Below, in pieces: positions 42,613 through 50,876 of a stretch of DNA of 64,000 bases; the stretch's first letter is position 1, and every line of letters starts with the position of its first letter. Under the pieces are notes generated by a model that was given only the letters and a program-made list of their open reading frames with translations, did not search any database and was not told the origin of the DNA. Origin of the DNA: Thermoflexibacter ruber (GTDB lineage Bacteria; Bacteroidota; Bacteroidia; Cytophagales; Thermoflexibacteraceae). Position numbers and translations under genes: made by a program. Location: positions 1-64,000 of the forward strand of contig NZ_FONY01000017.1 in the NCBI RefSeq assembly GCF_900113045.1. The letters run 5' to 3'.

Positions 42613-43452
42613 ATGAAGAAGTACCTAAGTTTGAGTATTTGTCTTGTAATTATAGGCTTAACTTCATGTGAAAAAGAATTTCAAAAAAAAATAGACCCCA
42701 TAGTAGGCAACTGGCATCTTAGATATATTACTTTTCAATACAGTCAAGCAAGCCCCAATACTCGCTACACCACTCATATTCTTCCTGCTGACTCAAACCG
42801 ACTCACCCTCTCCGTAGGACGATATTACGAGGCAAAAACAAATCCAAGCTACGATTTTATGTATTTCGTCCGTTTCGGTAGTACATTTCGCGAAAATAGG
42901 AGTATAAGACAAGGGGTTTGGGAGTATTATGGAGAGGTTTACAGCCCTAATAATGACCTGACCAGTGGCAAACTGGTTTTTGATAGAGGAAATGCTTTTT
43001 ATGCCAATCAAGCAGAGATTTTTTTGGACTATGATTTTAAACAAGACAGTTTACGCTTATTTTCTAATACAGCTAACTATGCAGGACTAAGCGTAGTATA
43101 TCGCTTTTTAGGAGAGCAAGAGGCACGCCGAAAACCTGAAAACACTTTTAGCTATGGATTTAGCATAGGGAGCAAGTGGGCTTTTGCTGAAGGATTTGCA
43201 AGAGCAGCAGATAGCCTGAGGTGGAGGGTGCAAAACAGTGCTTACTTAACCGTTTTAAGAGATTATTTTGTTTATTTTCGGCAGGGGGCTTATCTTTCTG
43301 ATTATGAAGATACTTACCCTACGTTTACTGCTTTTTTGCAAGGCATCAAAGAAGGTAGAAAAGGTAAGTTTCAGGAAGGTTATAATTTTGCGCTTAACCT
43401 CAAACCCAACGAGCAACCTCAATATGAAATTTCTTATTATTTCAGTAGATAA
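42613..43452 (+). CDS. Predicted lipoprotein of unknown function
   Basis: A 279-residue protein starting MKKYLSLSICLVIIGLTSCE, with a lipobox (GLTSC). I prefer the ATG at 42613 to a TTG two codons earlier. The body is rich in aromatic residues; the first part (IVGNWHLRYITFQYS, SNRLTLSVGRYYEAK) resembles the lipocalin-like strands common in Bacteroidota lipoproteins, with alternating polar and aromatic positions. I do not recognise a family. It probably forms an operon with the T9SS-tailed protein just upstream. Confidence 0.75.
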   Translation: MKKYLSLSICLVIIGLTSCEKEFQKKIDPIVGNWHLRYITFQYSQASPNTRYTTHILPADSNRLTLSVGRYYEAKTNPSYDFMYFVRFGSTFRENRSIRQGVWEYYGEVYSPNNDLTSGKLVFDRGNAFYANQAEIFLDYDFKQDSLRLFSNTANYAGLSVVYRFLGEQEARRKPENTFSYGFSIGSKWAFAEGFARAADSLRWRVQNSAYLTVLRDYFVYFRQGAYLSDYEDTYPTFTAFLQGIKEGRKGKFQEGYNFALNLKPNEQPQYEISYYFSR

Positions 43453-43464
43453 AAGTAGATTTTT

Positions 43465-44073
43465 TTAAATTGATGACTTGACTAAATTTTGCTTTTCAAA
43501 TAGTTTTTTTAGGTATTTCCCAATAATATCAAATTCTAAATTCACAACTGTACCTACACCAATTTCTTTGAAATTGGTATGCTCGTACGTGTATGGAATA
43601 ATTGCTACACTAAAACTTCCTTCTGAGGAATCTACTACTGTTAGGCTTACCCCATTGACGGCAATAGAACCTTTCTCCACGGTAAAATTTCCTTTGGAAA
43701 CCTCATAGGCAAAAGAAAAACGCCAACTTCCATGCTCACTAATTACCGAAGTGCATACTCCTGTCTGGTCGACATGCCCCTGAACAAAATGACCGTCAAA
43801 GCGACCGTTAGCAGGCATACATCGCTCTAAATTGACTATTTTACCAACTTCCCAACTTCCCAAATTAGTCTTTTGCAAAGTTTCATAGATAGCAGTAACA
43901 CAATGCTTGCCTTCGGCAACGGCAGTAACAGTCAGACACACGCCATCGTGAGCTATGCTTTGGTCTATTTTTAGCTCATGGGCAATATTTGATTCCACCC
44001 AAAAAATAATATTATCTTGTTGTTTTTCAATGCTATGTATAATACCTTCTGTTTCTATAATTCCTGTAAACAT
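43465..44073 (-). CDS. ribE: Riboflavin synthase, alpha chain
   Basis: A 202-residue enzyme that turns two 6,7-dimethyl-8-ribityllumazines into riboflavin. It has the two lumazine-binding repeats. The first begins MFTGIIETEGIIHSIEKQQD and includes SIAHDGVCLTVTAV. The second includes DGHFVQGHVDQTG and GSIAVNGVSLTVVDSSEG. The start at 44073 gives the universal MFTGI(I/V)E opening; an earlier in-frame start at 44097 adds eight residues. Other riboflavin genes are not in the window. The gene is convergent with the lipoprotein gene. Confidence 0.96.
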   Translation of the reverse strand: MFTGIIETEGIIHSIEKQQDNIIFWVESNIAHELKIDQSIAHDGVCLTVTAVAEGKHCVTAIYETLQKTNLGSWEVGKIVNLERCMPANGRFDGHFVQGHVDQTGVCTSVISEHGSWRFSFAYEVSKGNFTVEKGSIAVNGVSLTVVDSSEGSFSVAIIPYTYEHTNFKEIGVGTVVNLEFDIIGKYLKKLFEKQNLVKSSI

Positions 44074-44347
44074 TTGTTTGCTTTTTTTAGAATCCAAAAT
44101 TACAATAAATTTATTGGAGTAACAACGTGCAACCCTGATATTAGCAATAAGGAACTATTTACCAATAAAGGTCAAAGAGGTTCATTATCATCAAGTTAAA
44201 TTTTTTGATGCGTTGCTTTTTTAGAAAATAAAAATAGATATTTAGGTTTTTCCAAATAAAAATAAGTACTATATTTTTGATTCATTAGAAAATTACTAAT
44301 TTGTAGCATAGAAATTATTTTTTTCATTTATGTTATTATTTTAGTTT

Positions 44348-45196
44348 ATGTTGTTCAAAATCAAGCATACTACTCACTATCGTTATTCTTCTGAAGTATT
44401 TTTAGAGCCACACCTACTTAGGGTAAGACCTCGTACCGATGCTTATCAAACATTAAAAATATTTGATTTAGATATTCTCCCCTTTCCAAGTACTAAAAAT
44501 ATGAAGGTAGGTCTAAATAATCATAGTGATTATATGCTTTGGTTTGAAGGACATACCACTGAGTTGAAAATTGTAGCCACTTCAGTAGTTGAAACGGAAA
44601 ATTCCAATCCTTTTAATTTTATTATTTACCCTTTTACAGCTACTCAGTTGCCCATGCGCTATAATGATGCTACTCACATAGAAGTAATGCCTTTTTTGAC
44701 TCAAGTAAGTAAAGATGAAAAGGTACAAAAATTAGCCAAAGAGCTAATGTTAGATATTGATTTTCAAACACTTCCTTTTATATCTCATCTTACTCGCTAT
44801 CTGTACGACCACTTTCAGGTAGAAAAACCCAATCCATTTAGTCCTCCAGCTATGCCAGAAGTTACCTTAGAAAAAATGTCAGGTTCTTACAAAGATTTGG
44901 CTTATTTACAATTAGCCCTTTGCAGGGAAGCAGGCATAGCAGCACGCTATGTACTTGGCTATCAAGTAGATAATTTTAATTTTCCCAACTCACTTCATGC
45001 TTGGGTAGAGGTTTACCTGCCGGGAGCGGGGTGGAAAGGTTTTGATGCTACTACGGGTATGGCAATAGGTGAAAGGCACATAGCCCTTACCGCCGCCCAT
45101 GTACCATCGCTATGTAATTTAGTTACAGGAACTTATCGGGGTAATGCTTCTTCTCACTTGGATACTTCTATAGAAATAAATCATATATCTTCCTAA
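44348..45196 (+). CDS. Transglutaminase-like protein lacking the catalytic cysteine
   Basis: A 282-residue protein of the bacterial transglutaminase-like family. The N-terminal domain reads MLFKIKHTTHYRYSSEVFLE, PHLLRVRPRT. The core segment is MSGSYKDLAYLQLALCREAG then IAARYVLGYQ, followed by NSLHAWVEVYLPGAGWKGFD and ATTG. His (in HAW) and Asp (in FDATTG) of the triad are present. The triad Cys, expected in G-(S/V)-C-x-D, is Tyr here (GSYKD, codon TAC where TGC would give Cys). The protein may have lost peptidase/transglutaminase activity, or the Cys in ALC could be a stand-in, though its spacing is wrong. It is monocistronic. Confidence 0.88.
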   Translation: MLFKIKHTTHYRYSSEVFLEPHLLRVRPRTDAYQTLKIFDLDILPFPSTKNMKVGLNNHSDYMLWFEGHTTELKIVATSVVETENSNPFNFIIYPFTATQLPMRYNDATHIEVMPFLTQVSKDEKVQKLAKELMLDIDFQTLPFISHLTRYLYDHFQVEKPNPFSPPAMPEVTLEKMSGSYKDLAYLQLALCREAGIAARYVLGYQVDNFNFPNSLHAWVEVYLPGAGWKGFDATTGMAIGERHIALTAAHVPSLCNLVTGTYRGNASSHLDTSIEINHISS

Positions 45197-45235
45197 GTTT
45201 TGGAAATTTTCCATGCAAGATACTTATTAACAATA

Positions 45236-46249
45236 TTAGTTATCACTAAATCTACCCCATTCTATTTTTCGGGAGAAAAACAAAGAAATAGAATTTGCTG
45301 AGGAGAGTATAGGATTTTGCTCAAAATCAATCATACGCCGAATCTCCTCCACTAAGGGAACACTATTGGTACTGATGACTACTTTGAAACCTTGATTCAC
45401 TAAATTGCCTATAAAATTTCCTATAAATATCTGATTATCAATACTTAACCCTTTTTCTGGTTCTCTAATAATTAAGCAGTCCTTAGGCTGTGCCAAATGC
45501 CGCAAGTAAAAGCTCAGCGATGGAAAATCATGTGAGATAGTGTCCAATTTATCTGCTAAATAGACAAAAGGCGAGGTTTGCTGTGCTAAATCTTGTACCT
45601 CCTGTTCAGAACCCAAGCTAAATTTTTGCTTTGCTTGAAAAATTTGGGTTTGTAAACCTAAAAGACTATGTACTAAACTAATAAAGATATTCATACTGAT
45701 AGCACTCTGCAAACGCTCAGTAGTAAACTGGTGTTGTGGCGTAACTTCAAAACTCAACATGGGAGAGAGCGAGGGTTTGGAGGCTGTCATAAAATATCCT
45801 TTTTGCATATTGCCAAAGTGCGTTTCATAGTTAGAGAGGATAATTTGCCTTTTAATAAACTCATTATCAGCATCTATTACTATCTCTGTATTAATAAAGG
45901 ACTCTTTGAAGCCTGTAAAAATTTCTCTAATTTTTTCTCTGAGATAAGTAGTCGTAGTAGATAAAATTTGATGCTTGTATGGTAAGAAATAATTATCCAC
46001 TTTCTCTAATAGATTGATTTCTAATCTATTATTTTCCTGTAATTCCTGTACCAGTTCTTGCAAGTCTTCCCACTGAGCAAACTTAGTCAGTTCTAAGAAA
46101 AAGCTGGTATCAAAACTAAACAAATGATAAATGGTATGCGTAAGGTAAGTCTGCCAATAGTCCTGCTCTCCACAAAGCAAAATTAAATCCTTGCTCAAAT
46201 CAATTTCTGCTTGGTTGATGCTTCCTAAGTTTTTGATTTTTAGAATCAT
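45236..46249 (-). CDS. AAA-type (OLD/AAA_15-like) protein with degenerate ATPase motifs
   Basis: A 337-residue protein laid out like the SMC-related ATPases found in defence loci. Its start ILKIKNLGSINQAEIDLSKD matches their first strands. Walker A should follow but reads LCGEQDYWQTYLTHTIYHLF: the GK pair is WQ. The signature region is PSLSFYLRHLAQPKD. Walker B reads CLIIREPEKGLSIDNQ, with Arg in place of Asp but Glu kept. The switch reads VVISTNSVPLVEEI, with Asn in place of His. The middle (about 80-230) is helical and unrecognised. ATP hydrolysis looks lost. It is convergent with the transglutaminase-like gene and divergent from the restriction-modification gene, 388 bases away. Confidence 0.78.
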   Translation of the reverse strand: MILKIKNLGSINQAEIDLSKDLILLCGEQDYWQTYLTHTIYHLFSFDTSFFLELTKFAQWEDLQELVQELQENNRLEINLLEKVDNYFLPYKHQILSTTTTYLREKIREIFTGFKESFINTEIVIDADNEFIKRQIILSNYETHFGNMQKGYFMTASKPSLSPMLSFEVTPQHQFTTERLQSAISMNIFISLVHSLLGLQTQIFQAKQKFSLGSEQEVQDLAQQTSPFVYLADKLDTISHDFPSLSFYLRHLAQPKDCLIIREPEKGLSIDNQIFIGNFIGNLVNQGFKVVISTNSVPLVEEIRRMIDFEQNPILSSANSISLFFSRKIEWGRFSDN

Positions 46250-46352
46250 AGTATCACAGCATATATTAAAGTAAACATAATTTTTGCTAAAAACCTTATT
46301 TGAGCATCACACTCACAATTAGGCATTGACAAAGGTACAAAAATAATGCAGT

Positions 46353-46425
46353 AAGCCAAATTAAGCGAGTTTAGATTCCTCACTACTTATAAACAAGAGT
46401 AGGAAATCTAAGTTTTGGCTTTTTT
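46353..46425 (+). promoter_or_regulatory. Long interrupted hairpin ending in a T run, upstream of the R-M gene
   Basis: AAGCCAAA (46353) pairs with TTTGGCTT (46414-46421), and inside it TTAGATTCCT pairs with AGGAAATCTAA with one bulge. A run of six T follows. It resembles a terminator but has no plus-strand gene before it; it may end a small leader or non-coding RNA, or stop transcripts from the left. The spacer 46250-46637 holds no other gene. Confidence 0.55.
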
Positions 46426-46606
46426 ACATCTATCCAATTATGAAATAAGCAAGAATATCCGTATTAGAGAAACGAGACAAACTACTTCTAAGCAGTTCCT
46501 CTCAAAATCCTGTTCCAATATAGCCAAGAGAGTACTTTTTTCTTCTTGCAAAGATTAAAAGCGAAAATATCCCTGCCCTACTCTCCTCACTTCGTAAAAA
46601 AGTAAA

Positions 46607-46614
46607 TATCTTTG
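46607..46614 (+). promoter_or_regulatory. -7 box TATCTTTG of the R-M gene
   Basis: An exact -7 consensus box ending 23 bases above the ATG at 46638, giving a leader of about 16 bases. A -33 element is weak. This box lies downstream of the 46353-46425 hairpin, so the hairpin would not be in this transcript. Confidence 0.5.
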
Positions 46615-46637
46615 AGCCTGACTTCACGATATTTGAA

Positions 46638-49600
46638 ATGAAAATAGACTTTAAAACTTATATCCAAGAACTACAACAAGTTTCGCTTGACCAACTAACA
46701 GAACACTCCCAAAGGTCAGTTCTGGAAAATCTGCTCAAACAAGCAGCTCAGATTAACCAGACCCAGAAAATTACAGTCTTGCAAGAACCCAAACGCAAAG
46801 AAAACTACGGCTCGCCTGATTTTAAAATCTTTACGGCAAGTGCTATCATTGGCTATGTCGAGAATAAAAAGATTACGGAAAATTTGGATAGAACCTTACA
46901 AAGCGAACAGATAAAAAAGTACCGAGAATTATCAAAAAATCTACTCCTTACCAACTATATAGACTTTGTTTGGATAAGAGGAGAAAATATACAGAGCGAA
47001 AGTCTGTGTTCCCTATCGGATATTGAAAACAAAAACTACAAAGGCGATGAGGAAAAACAAGAAAAGGTAGAACAACTTTTGCTCAATTTTTTTTCGCAAG
47101 TACCTGAAAAAATAACCAATCCTGACCACTTGGCTCTTGCCTTAGCGGTGCGCTGCCGAAATTTGAAAGATTTTATCTATGATGAATTGGAAAGACAAAG
47201 CAAGCAAAACGAACAGGAAAGACTATACGACCTATACGATGCCTTTAAAAACAACATTTTTAGCGAGCTAAGCATAGCAGAGTTTGCAGATGCTTTTGCT
47301 CAAATGCTCAGCTACGGTATGTTCTTGGCAGGATTGAATGCGGATACCCAGGCAATTTCTCTGGACAGTGTAAAGAAATATATTCCTTCAAGTTTTCAAC
47401 TTATCAAGGAATTAATCCATTTTCTTGATGAATTGGAAAAACCTGAATACCAAGAAACTAAGTGGATTATTGATGAAATCATTGCTATTATCAACCACAT
47501 AGAATGGGCAACTTTTCAGCAAAATATGAGCTTTAAAAAAAGAACCTCAGAAGATTGGGACAGCGCAGACCCCTACATTTATTTTTACGAAACCTTCCTT
47601 GCCGCCTATGACTATAAGCTGCGAAAAGCCAAAGGTGTTTACTATACTCCTCCCCAAGCAGTGAATTTTATTGTGCGAGCTATTGATGAAATTTTAACGC
47701 ATACCTTCCAACTCCCTAATGGCTTAGCTGAACACAAGCAAGTAACCGTCTTGGATTTTGCCACAGGAACAGGAACTTTTTTATTAGAAATATTCAGAAC
47801 AGTATTGGAAAACTTACCCCAACAGAACCCTGAAAAAAGAAAACTACTGATTAAGGAGCATCTCTTGCAAAACCTCTACGGTTTTGAGTACCTAATTGCC
47901 CCTTATACTGTGGCTCATCTCAAACTTTCGCAGTTTTTGAAGGAAAATGGCTACGAACTCGAGGGCAAGGAGCGTCTGCAAGTATATCTGACCAATACCT
48001 TAGAGCCTGTAAATAGGCAAGTCAGAGTGCCTTTTATGCCCCAACTTTCTAAAGAAACACAGTCGGCTCAGGCTATCAAAGATAAACCAATTTTAGTTAT
48101 TACGGGCAACCCTCCTTATTCTTATGCTTCTAAAAATAATAGCCTTTGGATTAGCAATAAAATAAAGGACTATTACAAGGTAGATAGTACAAAACTCAAC
48201 GAACGCAATCCTAAGGGTTTACAAGATGATTATGTGAAGTTCATTCGTTTTGCCCAAGACAAAATGGATAGGGTAGAGCAGGGCGTAGTAGGCATTATTA
48301 CGAATCATTCTTTTTTGGACAATCCTACTTTTAGAGGTATGCGACAAAGTCTGATGAGTACTTTTAACCAACTCCATTTTATTGATTTGCATGGAAATAG
48401 CAGGAAAAAAGAAACTACTCCCGAAGGCAGAAAAGACGAAAATATTTTTGATATTCAGCAAGGCGTATGTATTTCTATTTTGGTCAAGAAAAAAGGATTA
48501 AAGAAAGGCATTTTTCATACAGATTTTTGGGGAAGTAGAAAGGAAAAACTCAAGCTCTGTGTAGAAAACTCTTTGAAAACCATTGAGTTTACTGAACTAC
48601 AGCCCAATGCGCCGTTCTACTTGTTCATACCTCAAAATCAAGCACTCAGGGAGCAGTACGAGCATTTTTGGAGCATAAAGGATATTTTTAACCTCAACAG
48701 TGTGGGGGTAGTAACGGGAAACGATGAACTATTCATAGATTTTGAGGAGAAAAATCTGCAAAAAAAGATACGAGAACGATTCAAAGAATATCACAAAGAA
48801 CTTACTACCTCCATCTTGTATCGTCCTTTTGATGTACGAAAGCTGTACTACGATGCGGACAAGATAGAGCGGTCAAGGAAAAACATAATGATTAATTTTC
48901 AAGATAAGAATGTTGCACTCATATCTGTTAGGCAGGTAGCTGAAGGCATATTCAACCATGCTTTCATAACAAGCTTTATTCCCAATTTTAGGGCTACATT
49001 AAGTAATAAAGGTGGGGCTTTTATTTTCCCTCTTTACATTCTTAAAAATGGGGTAGAAAAAACATTTTTTGGAGTAGCCGAGCCACAAGCCCCGTATGGA
49101 AATGAGAAAGAAGAAAACGGCTTTATCAAGACCGAAAATTTCACTTCTGCCTTTCGCAAGTTTATCAATCAACAATACCAAAAGCATTATAACCCTGAGC
49201 AGATTTTAGGTTATATCTATGCCATGCTGCACAGTGAAACGTACAGAACCAAGTATGCAGACTTTTTAAAGATGGATTTTCCCCATATTCCATTTACCAA
49301 AAACCAACAAAGTTTTGAGCATCTTGCAGTGCTGGGAGAGGAGTTGATAGAACGACACTTGATGCGAAAAAACTTTGCTTTCAAAGAGTTGGCAGATTTG
49401 GGGAACTACCCTGTTGAGGGCGACAATGTAGTGGTGAAACCTGAATTTAAAATCATTAACATACAAGGCAAAACCCACCAACGACTATACATCAACCCAA
49501 CGCAGTATTTTGAAACCGTACCCAAAGAGGTCTACGAGTTTTACATTGGTGGCTATCAGGTTTTGGACAAGTACCTCAAAGACAGAAAAGGAAGAAGCAT

Positions 49601-49700
49601 TGCAGAGGATTTATTTCACATGACAGAAATTATCAAAATCATATATTTCACTATCAAGCAAATGGAAAAGATTGATGAAGAAACTAAGGAGTGGATTTAG
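46638..49700 (+). CDS. Single-chain restriction-modification enzyme (type ISP/IIG, N6-adenine methylase)
   Basis: A 1,020-residue fusion. Residues 50-80 carry a PD-(D/E)xK nuclease pattern: GSPDFKIFTASAIIGYVENK, with D61, E75 and K77. A helical linker follows. The methylase has motif I LDFATGTGTFLLEIF (about 372) and motif IV ITGNPPYSYASKN (about 487), the NPPY of N6-adenine enzymes. The C-terminus (FYIGGYQVLDKYLKDRKGRS, FHMTEIIKII) is the type ISP specificity-domain ending. There is no helicase, unlike full type ISP enzymes such as LlaBIII, so it resembles type IIG. It both modifies and cuts DNA and needs no second gene. The recognition site cannot be read. Confidence 0.92.
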   Translation: MKIDFKTYIQELQQVSLDQLTEHSQRSVLENLLKQAAQINQTQKITVLQEPKRKENYGSPDFKIFTASAIIGYVENKKITENLDRTLQSEQIKKYRELSKNLLLTNYIDFVWIRGENIQSESLCSLSDIENKNYKGDEEKQEKVEQLLLNFFSQVPEKITNPDHLALALAVRCRNLKDFIYDELERQSKQNEQERLYDLYDAFKNNIFSELSIAEFADAFAQMLSYGMFLAGLNADTQAISLDSVKKYIPSSFQLIKELIHFLDELEKPEYQETKWIIDEIIAIINHIEWATFQQNMSFKKRTSEDWDSADPYIYFYETFLAAYDYKLRKAKGVYYTPPQAVNFIVRAIDEILTHTFQLPNGLAEHKQVTVLDFATGTGTFLLEIFRTVLENLPQQNPEKRKLLIKEHLLQNLYGFEYLIAPYTVAHLKLSQFLKENGYELEGKERLQVYLTNTLEPVNRQVRVPFMPQLSKETQSAQAIKDKPILVITGNPPYSYASKNNSLWISNKIKDYYKVDSTKLNERNPKGLQDDYVKFIRFAQDKMDRVEQGVVGIITNHSFLDNPTFRGMRQSLMSTFNQLHFIDLHGNSRKKETTPEGRKDENIFDIQQGVCISILVKKKGLKKGIFHTDFWGSRKEKLKLCVENSLKTIEFTELQPNAPFYLFIPQNQALREQYEHFWSIKDIFNLNSVGVVTGNDELFIDFEEKNLQKKIRERFKEYHKELTTSILYRPFDVRKLYYDADKIERSRKNIMINFQDKNVALISVRQVAEGIFNHAFITSFIPNFRATLSNKGGAFIFPLYILKNGVEKTFFGVAEPQAPYGNEKEENGFIKTENFTSAFRKFINQQYQKHYNPEQILGYIYAMLHSETYRTKYADFLKMDFPHIPFTKNQQSFEHLAVLGEELIERHLMRKNFAFKELADLGNYPVEGDNVVVKPEFKIINIQGKTHQRLYINPTQYFETVPKEVYEFYIGGYQVLDKYLKDRKGRSIAEDLFHMTEIIKIIYFTIKQMEKIDEETKEWI

Positions 49701-49793
49701 CCTTTATTAACTACTGAACTATCTATTTTAATAGGTTAGAGTTTTATACTCAATCAAAAGTGGTTTTGAAATTTTCTTTACTCCAAAGTCCCT

Positions 49794-50039
49794 GTTCTCT
49801 GACACTTCCTGTGTAAAACTTATATAAGCATTGGACTTTCATCTGCCCTTGACCAACACAGTAGGTGTGCTATTTTTGTAGAAAATAATGAATAAAACCG
49901 CGTAGCGGTGGCATATTTCATGCCTACGACCTTGCTATATGTTATATGTTGGTTGGGCTTGCTCTTTTCTACAAAGATGACAGCCCTATGGGCTTAAAGT
50001 TACATGTAGTATTGTTCATTGGAAAAAGTGTCAGAGAAC
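49794..50039. mobile_element. MITE-like element with 14-base terminal inverted repeats
   Basis: GTTCTCTGACACTT at 49794-49807 is mirrored exactly by AAGTGTCAGAGAAC at 50026-50039, enclosing 246 bases with no gene. Inside are the small palindrome ACCGCGTAGCGGT and GAAAATAATG/CTTTTCTACAAAG phrases of the kind found in short Bacteroidota repeats. No transposase of its own is present. A direct target duplication was not seen. The spacer 49701-50225 otherwise has no gene. Confidence 0.6.
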
Positions 50040-50225
50040 CCAAGTCTCTTTCTCAGCAAGAGAAAAGGATTGGAAAATCATTTTATTTGGAGTATCCTGA
50101 TTTTATTTAACTTTGGATAAATTTTAAATTGATAGAATCTTTGTAATACAAAAACAAAAAGATTTTTTTCATTTTGTTTAATTGTGATTTTTTGTTTATT
50201 TTTGGTAAAAAGAAAGCTCGAGCCT

Positions 50226-50876
50226 ATGCCTGCGATACTTGAAAGTGAAAATATCTTTACTCAAATTCCGCCTCTTGACGAAATCCAAGAGGGAGAAGTA
50301 TTTTACATGAGCGAGGAGGAGTACTTGGAACTCGTTGAAAAACATGAGGGTAGATTTCAATATGAAAACGGAAAAGTAATCCTTATGCCTTACGCACAAA
50401 AAAATCACAACATCGTTGAAGCGAATATAATAGGAGAATTATATATCGCTTTGCAAGCAAGCCCACTGATTGTTTCTACCAACGAAACGCTTATTTATGT
50501 CCCTGCTTTTGACCTCTATGCCAATCCTGATGTAGTTGTTTTCCAAGAACCTACCGAGTACAGAGAGCGTAAAAAAGGCATACAAGCTCTGCTTAATCCC
50601 GTTTGTATCATTGAAATTCTGTCCCCAAGTACAGCCCGCTACGATAGAAGCAAAAAACTCCAAATGTACCAGTCCATTCCAAGTCTTCAGCAGTACGTCA
50701 TGATTTCCCAAGAGGAAGTCCAAGTAGAAACCCTGACCAAAAACAAAGAAAGAGAGTGGGTGTACCGATTTGCTTTTGAGGCAGACCAAAGCATCAGTAT
50801 TTTAGACCACCCTATCCCTCTTTCAAAGATGTATGCCAAAGTACAATTTGAAAAAGCTAATACCACCACTACCTAA
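50226..50876 (+). CDS. Uma2 family (DUF820) putative endonuclease
   Basis: A 216-residue protein, start MPAILESENIFTQ at 50226 (an earlier frame start at 50184 is less likely). Uma2 marks are MSEEEYLELVEKHEGRFQYE, NPDVVVFQEP, CIIEILSPSTARYDRSKKLQ (the acidic and Lys positions of a PD-(D/E)xK-like site), MYQSIPSLQQYVMIS. This form is closer to the family consensus than the copy at 1402-2097. Its stop overlaps the convergent TonB-receptor stop by 3 bases. Function is unknown; members are often found near mobile DNA, and a MITE-like element lies just upstream. Confidence 0.88.
   Translation: MPAILESENIFTQIPPLDEIQEGEVFYMSEEEYLELVEKHEGRFQYENGKVILMPYAQKNHNIVEANIIGELYIALQASPLIVSTNETLIYVPAFDLYANPDVVVFQEPTEYRERKKGIQALLNPVCIIEILSPSTARYDRSKKLQMYQSIPSLQQYVMISQEEVQVETLTKNKEREWVYRFAFEADQSISILDHPIPLSKMYAKVQFEKANTTTT

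Noticed and set aside
44095-44160. ACGTGCAACCC phrase shared in inverse orientation with 57851-57861 as paired element ends
   Set aside because: The exact match is only 11 bases and the flanks differ, so chance or a common motif is as likely.
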